A DNA stretch of 5,398 nt from Actinomycetota bacterium (GCA_005883905.1 VAYD01000087.1:507-5904), one strand, 5' to 3'. Shown: positions 1 through 5,398, counted from the first letter of the stretch. The notes: generated from the sequence alone by a model not told the origin. Numbers and translations: made by a program.

Positions 1-533
1 TCCGATGACGGCCATGTGTCCTCGCCGAACCACACCGCGTACGAGCCCGACGCCGCGTGCGCCCACACCATCCGCGCACCGGCGGGACGTGACTGCAGCG
101 CCGCGACGGCGGCGGCCACGTCGCCGCTCGGCACGAACGCGTCGGCCAGCGACTCGTATAGCGCCAGACGCTCCGCGAAGCGGCGCTCGAACGCGTCCTG
201 ATCGCGCGCGAGCGGGCGGCCGGCGCCGGCGGCGCGCTCCCACGCCTGCTCGGCGTCGATCTCCAGCAGCACGACGGTGTGCTCGCGCAACGCTGTCCGC
301 ACGCGCTCGCTCAGCACCGCGCCGCCGCCGAGCGCCACGACGTCCGGGGCACGGTCGAGCAGCTCGCAGACGACCCGCTCCTCGACCTCGCGGAACGCCG
401 CCTCGCCCTCGCGGTCGAAGAAGGCCTCGATCGACGTCCCGAGCTCGGCCTCGACGAGCTCGTCGGCGCCGGCCAGCCGCCGCGCCGCGGTCGACTTGCC
501 CGCCCCCATGAATCCGATGAGGACGAGGGTCAC
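1..533 (-). CDS. aroK: Shikimate kinase, apparently fused to 3-dehydroquinate synthase (AroK-AroB); C-terminus beyond the window
   Basis: Shikimate kinase phosphorylates shikimate with ATP in the cytoplasmic chorismate pathway. The gene is open from a GTG at 533 to the left edge (177 residues visible). Seen: Walker A GFMGAGKST (residues 7-15), GE..FRE with the substrate Arg48, the GGG turn at 69-71, the lid motif GRPLARD with Arg106, and ER.ALY with Arg122. The fold should end near residue 146, but the frame continues without a stop through a short linker into MVWAHAASGSYAVWFGED (155-172), which resembles the first beta hairpin of 3-dehydroquinate synthase; a bifunctional AroK-AroB protein is therefore inferred. 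The GTG overlaps the aroC stop (GTGA) and has no good Shine-Dalgarno at normal distance, so translation is probably coupled to aroC. Odd: between RRLA and DELVE there are only two residues where about ten are usual, removing the F-x-D of the FxDxD motif. The kinase call is firm; the fusion is likely but only about 25 residues of it are visible. Confidence 0.9.
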   Translation of the reverse strand, partial: MTLVLIGFMGAGKSTAARRLAGADELVEAELGTSIEAFFDREGEAAFREVEERVVCELLDRAPDVVALGGGAVLSERVRTALREHTVVLLEIDAEQAWERAAGAGRPLARDQDAFERRFAERLALYESLADAFVPSGDVAAAVAALQSRPAGARMVWAHAASGSYAVWFGEDTWPSS

Positions 534-1699
534 GGTCGGATGAAGCCGATCCGCTCCTCGTAGGCGCGGACGGACGCGACGACGTCGTCGATGTGGTCGC
601 CGCCGAACTTGCGCCGGTAGGCATCGGCCAGGACGAACGCGACCATCGCCTCGCCGACGACGCCGGCCGCGGGGACCGTGCAGGAGTCGGTGCGCTCGCG
701 CAGGGCCTGCGTGGGCTCCTTGGTCTCGATGTCGACCGACCGCAGCGGCTGCGTCAGCGTCGGCAGCGGCTTCATCGCGCCGCGCACGACGAGCGGCAGC
801 CCAGTCGTCATGCCGCCCTCCAAGCCGCCGGCGCGGTTCGTTTCGCGGAAGTAGCCGCGCTCCTGCGACCAGAAGATCTCGTCGTGGGCCTGCGAGCCCG
901 GCAGCCCCGCGACCTCGAACGCGTCGCCCAGCGACACGCCCTTGACCGCCTGGATCGAGCAGATCGCGCCGGCAAGCACGCCGTCGAGGCGCTCCTCGAA
1001 GCTCACGTGCGAACCGAGGCCCGGGGTCACCCCGAACGCGATCACCTCGAAGACCCCGCCGATCGACTCGTTGGCCTTGCGCTGCCCGTTGATGTGGTCG
1101 ACCATCGCGCGGCTCGCGTCCGGATCCAGGCAGCGCACGGGATCCTCGTCGACGCCCTCGAAGTCCTCGGCGCGCAGGTCGGCGCGCGCGGGCGCGTGCA
1201 CGGTCCCGATCTGCACGACGTGGCTGAGCACCTGCACGCCGAGCACGCGCAGGAACGCCTTGGCGAGCGCGCCGCCCGCGACGCGCGCGGCAGTCTCACG
1301 CGCGCTCGCGCGCTCGAGCACGTTGCGCACGTCGCTGAGCCCGTACTTCTGCGTCCCGACCAGGTCGGCGTGGCCGGGGCGCGGGAGATGCACCTCGGGC
1401 ACGTCGGCGTCGACCGGCCACGGGTTCATCCGCTCTTCCCAGTTGGCGTAGTCGCGGTTGGCGACCTGCAGCGCGACCGGCGAGCCGAGCGTGCGCCCGT
1501 GCCGCACGCCGCCGGTGACCTGCGCGCTGTCGCGCTCGATCTTCATGCGGCCGCCGCGGCCGTGGCCGAGCTGGCGGCGCTGCATGTCGCGGCCGATCGC
1601 CTCGGCATCGAGCTCGAGCCCTGCGGGCAGGCCCTCGACGATGCACGTCAGGCCGGGTCCGTGGGACTCACCGGCGGTGATGAGGCGTAGGGGCGCCAT
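530..1699 (-). CDS. aroC: Chorismate synthase
   Basis: Converts 5-enolpyruvylshikimate 3-phosphate to chorismate using reduced FMN; last step of the shikimate pathway, cytoplasmic. It is full length (389 residues from the ATG at 1699). Family signatures are intact in order: TAGESHGPGL (8-17) with the first invariant His13, RRQLGHGRGGRMKIERD (41-57), RPGHADLVGTQKYG (107-120) with the second invariant His109, ERASARETAARVAGGALAK (129-147), AGGLEGGMTTG (290-300), and RTDSC followed by VPAAGVVGEAM (336-352). A GTG at 1708 would add three residues (MGR), but the ATG is preferred: family members begin only a few residues before the RLITAGESHG strand, and AGGG lies ten bases before the ATG but only one base before the GTG. 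The gene starts 12 bases after the preceding pilus-cluster gene and its TGA overlaps the aroK GTG, so it is probably co-transcribed with both. Nothing in the catalytic regions looks damaged. Confidence 0.97.
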   Translation of the reverse strand: MAPLRLITAGESHGPGLTCIVEGLPAGLELDAEAIGRDMQRRQLGHGRGGRMKIERDSAQVTGGVRHGRTLGSPVALQVANRDYANWEERMNPWPVDADVPEVHLPRPGHADLVGTQKYGLSDVRNVLERASARETAARVAGGALAKAFLRVLGVQVLSHVVQIGTVHAPARADLRAEDFEGVDEDPVRCLDPDASRAMVDHINGQRKANESIGGVFEVIAFGVTPGLGSHVSFEERLDGVLAGAICSIQAVKGVSLGDAFEVAGLPGSQAHDEIFWSQERGYFRETNRAGGLEGGMTTGLPLVVRGAMKPLPTLTQPLRSVDIETKEPTQALRERTDSCTVPAAGVVGEAMVAFVLADAYRRKFGGDHIDDVVASVRAYEERIGFIRP

Positions 1700-1707
1700 G
1701 CGCCCCA

Positions 1708-1713
1708 CACCCT
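1708..1713 (-). promoter_or_regulatory. Ribosome binding site for aroC, overlapping the upstream stop codon
   Basis: AGGGTG on the minus strand overlaps the TAG stop (1712-1714) of the preceding gene and lies 8 bases before the ATG at 1699. This favours that ATG over the GTG at 1706-1708, which lies inside the site itself. The match is moderate, not strong. Confidence 0.45.
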
Positions 1714-2716
1714 ATTGACCGGCGATCGGAGCGCCCCAGGTCGTGCCGGCGAGGCTCGACGTGTGCGCGGCGCCCAGGCCGGTGCTGCTCGCCGTGGCGG
1801 ACGCGACGGCGCGGCTCGCGTGGCGGCGCACGAGGACGCCGCGCTTGTACGAGTAGATGTAGCGGCCCATGCTCTTGTCGCCCTCGGCCTTAAGCTCGTC
1901 GACGACGTTCTTGCCGTCCTTGTTGACACGGCGCGCGGCCTTGGCGGCAGCCGCCTTGCCCTTGACCGTGCCGTGGAAGACCTTGATCAGGTCAAGCTCG
2001 TACTGAACGACGCCCGCGTTGCCCTGGGCGACGTCGAAGAACTCCGTGTCGCCTGCCTTCATCTCGATCGTGTCGCACTGCGTCGGGTCCGGCTTGCAGG
2101 TGCCGTCACCGGTCGCCGTCGCGTCGGACGAGATCAGGAAGACCGCGGTCTTGCCGTCGGACAGCACGCCGAGGAAGACGAAGAACGGGTTGGTCGCCGA
2201 CGGCAGCGGCGTGAGCCGCGTGACGTCGTGGCGCAGCTTCTGCTCGCCGGGCTCGCCGAAGCGCAGGTTGACCTTCCAGACGTCCTGGACGGGCGTGTCG
2301 CGCTTGCCGCCGCCCGAGCCGGGGACGATCGGCGTGACGGTGTAGCCGGGCGAGGCGCCGGTGCTCGGGCTCGGCAGCGTGGTGACGCCGCCGCTCGGGG
2401 CGGTCGTCTGCGTCGGCTGCGGGTTGATCGTCGTGTCCGAGGTGGCCGGGACCTTGTGCTGCTCGAATGGGTTGCGCACGGCGCCCGGGCGGTCCTTGCG
2501 CGCGGTCGACGGCGTGCTCACGGAGATCGCCGCCTGAGCAGTCCCGCCCGTGGTCGCCTGGGCGTTGGCGATCGGCTCGGGGGGCGCCGAGCTCGAGGCC
2601 TTCGAGCCGCCGCCGAGCAGCACCGGCACGGCGACGAGCGCCGCGACCAGCGCCAGGGCCAGCGGCCAGAGGCGGCGGTCGACGAGGTCGTTGAAGATGG
2701 TGCGGACCGAGTTCAT
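1712..2716 (-). CDS. Membrane-anchored protein of unknown function in the PilP position of the pilus cluster
   Basis: A 334-residue protein that I cannot assign to a named family with confidence. Visible layout: a short N-terminus with basic residues, a membrane segment (about 17-35), an Ala/Ser/Thr/Pro-rich linker (about 38-145) containing RNPFEQ at 81-86, a folded domain (about 145-250), and a basic, Ala-rich C-terminus (about 251-334). The domain has LTPLPSATNPFFVFLGVLSDG (start 168), then a strand AVFLISS, a paired-cysteine hairpin with Cys207 and Cys214, and IEMKAGDTEFFDV (217-229). The two cysteines could form a disulphide outside the membrane. There is no lipobox, unlike lipoprotein PilP. 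The start is the ATG overlapping the pilO stop (ATGA), with GGAGGGG just upstream. Position after pilMNO suggests a fourth part of the pilus alignment complex. RNPF recalls the R-D-P-F motif of PilP/GspC-type proteins, but four residues are weak evidence, so PilP is a positional analogy only. The gene is certain; its function is inferred from context. Confidence 0.85.
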   Translation of the reverse strand: MNSVRTIFNDLVDRRLWPLALALVAALVAVPVLLGGGSKASSSAPPEPIANAQATTGGTAQAAISVSTPSTARKDRPGAVRNPFEQHKVPATSDTTINPQPTQTTAPSGGVTTLPSPSTGASPGYTVTPIVPGSGGGKRDTPVQDVWKVNLRFGEPGEQKLRHDVTRLTPLPSATNPFFVFLGVLSDGKTAVFLISSDATATGDGTCKPDPTQCDTIEMKAGDTEFFDVAQGNAGVVQYELDLIKVFHGTVKGKAAAAKAARRVNKDGKNVVDELKAEGDKSMGRYIYSYKRGVLVRRHASRAVASATASSTGLGAAHTSSLAGTTWGAPIAGQ

Positions 2717-3618
2717 CGCGCCCCTCCGGCGATCGACGTGGCAGCAGCGGGAGCCGCCGGCGAGGCGGTCGACCCAGTGGTGGACGCCGGCGTTGCGGCC
2801 GGGCCCTGCGCCGTGGCGCCGCTCGTGAGGCCCTCATCCTGGGGCACCAGGTATGCCGTCGCGTTGATCGATGCCTTCACGCGCGGGAAGCCGAACCGCG
2901 ATGCGGTCAGCGCGAACGCATCGACGGTCAGCAGCCGGCCGCGAACCGACACCGCGTCGCCGCTGGTCGAGGCGAAATGCTGGATGCCCTCGAAGAAGTG
3001 CTCCATGTCGAAGAAGCTGCCGTCGAACTCGAACGAGAACGGCATCGTCGGGAAGCCGGCGGACCCGACGGTCGAGCCCGGCGGCAGGCCGGCAGCAGCC
3101 GACTGCGTCGCGGGCACGCCGGTGGCGGGCGCAGGCGTCGTCGTCGAGGACGACGAGCTCGGGGGCGTCGAGGAAGACGACGGCGTGCTGGAGCTCGCCG
3201 GGGTCGACGCGCCCGACGGCGATGTCGCGCCGTTCGTGCCGCCGGAGGCCAGGGCGGCGCTGGGCACGGCGGCGGGCGCCGACGAGGCGGAGCCCGTCAA
3301 CTTGATCGAGCGGAAGTCGATGTGCGAACCGGTCGAGATGTGGTCGAGCTGGTAGACGAGCGAAGCCACGTCGTCATCTGCCGGCACGGCCTTGCCGAGC
3401 TTGGCGACGGTCGCGTAGTCCTCGTCGTAGCGCTTGCGCGCAGCGGCGGCCACCGCCGTCTGCTGGCGCGCGGTGTCCAGGCGCTGCTGCGCCGTGGCGA
3501 TCTTGTCGTTCAGCGCCTTCGCGTCCTTGCGCTTGGGCCCAAGGGCCAGGAACCAGAACCCGGCCAGCAGCACGACGGCGGCGACGACCATCACGACGGT
3601 GCGGTCACGTGCGGTCAC
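2713..3618 (-). CDS. pilO: Type IV pilus alignment protein PilO
   Basis: PilO pairs with PilN in the inner membrane and links the cytoplasmic pilus motor to the outer parts of the machine. The 301-residue product has the family layout: a short cytoplasmic N-terminus, a membrane segment (about 8-27), a heptad-like coiled coil (about 30-75), AVPADDDVASLVYQLDHIS (77-95) as in PilO, and the ferredoxin-like core strand PFSFEFDGSFFDMEHFFEGI (193-212), matching the PilO pattern of a strand, Gly, aromatic, then a Phe-rich helix. Unusual is a Ser/Thr/Pro/Ala-rich stretch of about 75 residues (110-186) inside this domain and a low-complexity Ala/Thr/Gly tail (about 262-301). The start is the GTG that overlaps the pilN stop (GTGA), with GGGAG six bases upstream. 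The same frame is open further upstream, but that stretch is out-of-frame translation of pilN and has no PilO character. Its stop overlaps the start of the next gene. Confidence 0.88.
   Translation of the reverse strand: MTARDRTVVMVVAAVVLLAGFWFLALGPKRKDAKALNDKIATAQQRLDTARQQTAVAAAARKRYDEDYATVAKLGKAVPADDDVASLVYQLDHISTGSHIDFRSIKLTGSASSAPAAVPSAALASGGTNGATSPSGASTPASSSTPSSSSTPPSSSSSTTTPAPATGVPATQSAAAGLPPGSTVGSAGFPTMPFSFEFDGSFFDMEHFFEGIQHFASTSGDAVSVRGRLLTVDAFALTASRFGFPRVKASINATAYLVPQDEGLTSGATAQGPAATPASTTGSTASPAAPAAATSIAGGAR
2721..2727 (-). promoter_or_regulatory. Ribosome binding site for the PilP-position gene, inside pilO
   Basis: GGAGGGG on the minus strand ends four bases before the ATG at 2716, with its GGAG core seven bases away. 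It lies inside the last codons of pilO and supports the overlapping ATG as the true start. Confidence 0.7.
3061..3291 (-). repeat. Low-complexity Ser/Thr/Pro-rich coding segment in pilO
   Basis: Codons 110-186 of pilO encode almost only Ser, Thr, Pro, Ala and Gly; the core (3124-3240) includes runs of four and five serines and a run of three threonines. This is a compositionally biased linker, not an exact tandem repeat. It falls between the predicted first strand (IDFRSIKL, 100-107) and the conserved PFSFEFDG strand of the PilO domain. Confidence 0.75.
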
Positions 3619-4364
3619 TTCGTGCTCCCGGTGGTCGTCGTCTGCGCGGCGGTCGTGGCGCTGGCGTCGGCCGGGGCAGTGCTCGGAGCGGCGACGGCGG
3701 GCGGCGCGGCAAAGAGCAGCAGCACGTCGAACTTCGCGATCCGGCTGTTGTAGCGGCACTCGCCGCCGTCCCCGCCCGTGCTCGCGTCGGACGCCGTGGC
3801 GCTGTCGCTCTTCGATGACTCGGCCAGCGTCACATGCTGGACGCCGTCGATGAGCCGCAGGCGGCTGATCATCCGCGAGACGTTCTTCTGGCTGTTGGCG
3901 CAGCCGACGACGTCGATCGCCGGGCCGGCGTTGGAGCCGCGCAGCTGTAGCGCCTCGCCGGAGCCGTTGGGCGCCTGCGCCGTCGCGGACACCGTGCCCG
4001 ACACGCTCACCAGGTGCGTGTCGGTCGGGATGACGCGCGCGATCTCGTGCATGACGTGCGCCCAGTCGAAGCGGCTCTTCGCGATCGACGAGACAGTCTC
4101 GGCGCGCTTCTTGCGCAGGTCCGAGAAGGCCGAATAGGCGGCGAGCTTGTTCGCCTGCGCCTCGGCGGCGCTGGCGTCCTGCTCGATCGAGTCGAGCTTG
4201 GCCTGGCGGCTCGTGACGGTCTTGCCGGTGAGCGTCCACGCGGCGACCATCACGACCAGCACGGCGAGGACCCCGAGCACGGCGTACGCGGGAGCGGCGG
4301 AGCGGCCGCCGGCGGCGGCGCTACCGCGGCGCTCCTCGACCGGGATGAGGTTGACGGCCTTCAT
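3615..4364 (-). CDS. pilN: Type IV pilus alignment protein PilN
   Basis: PilN is a bitopic inner-membrane protein whose cytoplasmic N-terminus docks into PilM and whose outer domain pairs with PilO. This 249-residue product opens with MKAVNLIPVEER, the family's N-terminal INLLP-type PilM-binding motif, followed by a membrane segment (about 26-45), a coiled-coil-like helix (about 50-97, with heptad-spaced Leu, Ile and Ala), and an extracytoplasmic domain (about 100-219). That domain contains RVIPTDTHLVSVSG (110-123), IDVVGCANSQ (150-159) and a helix RMISRLRLIDGVQHVTL (164-180). Cys155 and Cys203 are the only cysteines and could form a disulphide outside the membrane. A Ser/Asp/Gly-rich loop (about 183-201) precedes Cys203, and the protein ends in an Ala/Pro/Thr-rich tail (217-249). 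The start ATG overlaps the pilM stop (ATGA), with GGAGGGG eight bases upstream; the stop overlaps the pilO GTG. The call rests on the N-terminal motif, topology and gene order together. Confidence 0.92.
   Translation of the reverse strand: MKAVNLIPVEERRGSAAAGGRSAAPAYAVLGVLAVLVVMVAAWTLTGKTVTSRQAKLDSIEQDASAAEAQANKLAAYSAFSDLRKKRAETVSSIAKSRFDWAHVMHEIARVIPTDTHLVSVSGTVSATAQAPNGSGEALQLRGSNAGPAIDVVGCANSQKNVSRMISRLRLIDGVQHVTLAESSKSDSATASDASTGGDGGECRYNSRIAKFDVLLLFAAPPAVAAPSTAPADASATTAAQTTTTGSTK
3625..3629 (-). promoter_or_regulatory. Ribosome binding site fixing the pilO GTG start
   Basis: GGGAG on the minus strand lies six bases before the GTG at 3618, inside the last codons of pilN. Together with the GTGA overlap and the membrane segment that follows at once, it fixes the pilO start against much longer readings of the same frame. 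Confidence 0.65.
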
Positions 4365-5398
4365 GCGTGCGGCCCCTCCATCACGGCCAGGCCTGCGGCG
4401 ACGGACAGCCGGCCCGCGCCGAGCTCCTCGGGCGCCCCGCTGACGCTGAGCGCCTCGACGGGCAGTCCGAGTTCGGCGCCGAGCGCCTCCGGAAAGCCTG
4501 GAACGGACAGGGCGCCGCCGGTCAGGACGACGCGCTCGACATGCGGCGTGGCGTCCTGGGCGGTGTGGAAGTCAAGGGAGTTGCGGGCCTCGACCGCGAT
4601 GCGGCGGACGCCGTCCTGCAGCACCAGGCGCGCCTCGCTCACGATCGCCTCGTCGCCGGAGATCTCCTGCACCGGCGCGCGGAGGCCGACGTGGTCGAGC
4701 CAGGCGCGCGAGTGCTCGAGCGTGAGGCTCTTGCGCTCCGCGAGCTCGACGGCGAGCGCTTCGGTGCCGCCACCCACGACGCGGGTGAACAGGCAGCGCG
4801 AACCGATGGCGACGGCGAGGTTCGTGAGCCCGCCGACCGACAGGTACATGACGGGCTCGTCGAGACCTGGGCGATGCAGCGCGCGGATCATGGCGAACGC
4901 GGCGAGGTCGATCCCCTCGGGGCGCAGCCCGGCGGCGCGCGCGGCGGCGATCACCTTGTCGACCATGTCGCGGCGGGCCGCCACGAGCAGGACGCGCTGG
5001 CGCGGGCCGTCCGGGGTGTCGACGACACCGAGCGCCTGGAAGTCCAGGACAGCCGCGTCGAGCGGCATCGGGATCTGGTCCTGCGCCTGGAAGCGCACCG
5101 CGGTGTCGAGCTCCTTGAGATCGGAGATCGGCGGCAGCTCGAGCGTGCGCACGACGATCTTGGCGTTCGCGATCCCGATGCGGACCCGCTTGTCGAGGCC
5201 CTTGTTCTCGCGGTACAGCGTCCGCAGGGCGTCTGCCAGGCCGTCCACGTCGGCGACCTCGCCGTCGCGGACGACACCCGGCTCGAGCGGCACGACGGCG
5301 GCCCGGTCGATCGAGATGGAGCCGTTGACCGAGACCTGTGCGGCCGCGACGGCGCTCGGCTCGATATCCAGGCCCACGACGGGCTTGCTTGCGCGCTT
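4361..5398 (-). CDS. pilM: Type IV pilus assembly ATPase-fold protein PilM (N-terminus beyond the window)
   Basis: PilM is a cytoplasmic actin/FtsA-like protein that binds ATP and the N-terminus of PilN, linking the pilus motor to the PilN-PilO complex. 345 residues are visible. The frame is open to the right edge and reads KRASKPVVGLDIE, so the GTG at 5377 falls inside the first core strand and the true start is probably upstream. Numbered from that GTG: phosphate-1 region GLDIEPSAVAAAQV (2-15); a conserved PilM stretch with LPPISDLKELDTAVRFQAQ and IPMPLDAAVLDFQALG (81-117); phosphate-2 region YLSVGGLTNLAVA (178-190) followed by FTRVVGGG (197-204); and the adenosine-type motif VVLTGGALSVPGF (283-295) ending in a typical GLPVE. 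The usual Asp of the phosphate-2 VDIG motif is Ser180 here, and the Gly after GLDI is Glu. Its stop overlaps the pilN start (ATGA), as expected for a tightly coupled pilMNO operon. Length is normal for the family. Confidence 0.93.
   Translation of the reverse strand, partial: KRASKPVVGLDIEPSAVAAAQVSVNGSISIDRAAVVPLEPGVVRDGEVADVDGLADALRTLYRENKGLDKRVRIGIANAKIVVRTLELPPISDLKELDTAVRFQAQDQIPMPLDAAVLDFQALGVVDTPDGPRQRVLLVAARRDMVDKVIAAARAAGLRPEGIDLAAFAMIRALHRPGLDEPVMYLSVGGLTNLAVAIGSRCLFTRVVGGGTEALAVELAERKSLTLEHSRAWLDHVGLRAPVQEISGDEAIVSEARLVLQDGVRRIAVEARNSLDFHTAQDATPHVERVVLTGGALSVPGFPEALGAELGLPVEALSVSGAPEELGAGRLSVAAGLAVMEGPHA
4373..4379 (-). promoter_or_regulatory. Ribosome binding site for pilN, inside pilM
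   Basis: GGAGGGG on the minus strand ends eight bases before the pilN ATG and lies in the last codons of pilM. It is one of the best Shine-Dalgarno matches in the window, so pilN can probably recruit ribosomes itself as well as by coupling to pilM. Confidence 0.7.

Noticed and set aside
456..476. Frameshift in aroK as the cause of the missing Asp motif
   Set aside because: Residues on both sides are in the same frame and match the family, so the loss is a multiple of three bases, not a frameshift.
5..563. Several plus-strand open frames at the left end
   Set aside because: They lie opposite the shikimate kinase, whose Walker A and GGG motifs are read on the minus strand; the plus-strand products are Arg/Ser/Ala-rich low-complexity translations.
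593..1690. Plus-strand open frame of 365 codons opposite aroC
   Set aside because: The minus strand carries every chorismate synthase signature; this frame gives an Arg/His/Leu/Ala-rich product with no recognisable fold.
1700..1711. Terminator or promoter between the pilus and aro genes
   Set aside because: Only 12 bases separate the genes and they hold no hairpin or recognisable -10/-35 pair.
1712..2716. Naming the gene pilP
   Set aside because: There is no lipobox and no overall similarity that I can see; only position and a four-residue motif support it.
3124..3240. Tandem repeat or CRISPR-like array in the Ser-rich stretch
   Set aside because: The units are not equal in length or sequence; the pattern comes from biased Ser/Thr/Pro codons within an open frame.
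1715..3355. Plus-strand open frame of 546 codons opposite the unknown gene and pilO
   Set aside because: Its product is Arg/Ala/Gly/Val-rich with no domain or membrane logic, and the opposite strand encodes proteins with clear motifs, overlaps and ribosome sites. It is a high-GC antisense shadow.
3619..4239. Upstream extension of the pilO frame into pilN
   Set aside because: The added 207 codons are Arg-rich out-of-frame translation of pilN, and the GTG at 3618 has an overlap, a ribosome site and an immediate membrane segment.

Overview
The window is about 70% G+C and is coding almost from end to end on the minus strand. It holds six consecutive genes. Five are named from their sequence; the sixth, in the pilP position, is a membrane-anchored protein of unknown function. 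Very high G+C, GTG starts, PilM/PilN/PilO without a visible secretin, and a fused shikimate kinase/3-dehydroquinate synthase together suggest a chromosomal region of a high-GC actinobacterium. The best guess is class Thermoleophilia (Solirubrobacterales or a relative); this placement is inference from gene content and protein style, not from a search.

Reading along the minus strand (right to left): the right third holds pilM (start beyond the right edge), pilN and pilO, which encode the inner-membrane alignment complex of a type IV pilus. Next comes the unknown gene at 1712-2716, in the place where proteobacteria carry pilP. It is followed after only 12 bases by aroC (chorismate synthase), and then by an aroK gene that runs off the left edge and appears to continue into aroB.

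Four of the five gene junctions are 4-base ATGA or GTGA overlaps, and the fifth is a 12-base gap in which the aroC ribosome site overlaps the upstream stop codon. There is no room for a terminator between the pilus and shikimate genes, so all six are probably one transcription unit. PilM would sit in the cytoplasm and bind the N-terminus of PilN; PilN and PilO would pair through their membrane segments and extracytoplasmic domains; the unknown protein probably joins them outside the membrane. The aro genes belong to aromatic amino acid synthesis and are probably linked by old synteny rather than by function: in Pseudomonas and E. coli the pilMNOPQ/hofMNOPQ operon also leads into aroK-aroB.

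The most notable points are the unknown pilP-position protein, a shikimate kinase about 8 residues short at its Asp-x-Asp substrate/magnesium site, non-consensus phosphate motifs in PilM, and a long Ser/Thr/Pro-rich insert inside PilO. No RNA gene, mobile element, CRISPR array or intergenic stretch over 12 bases was found.
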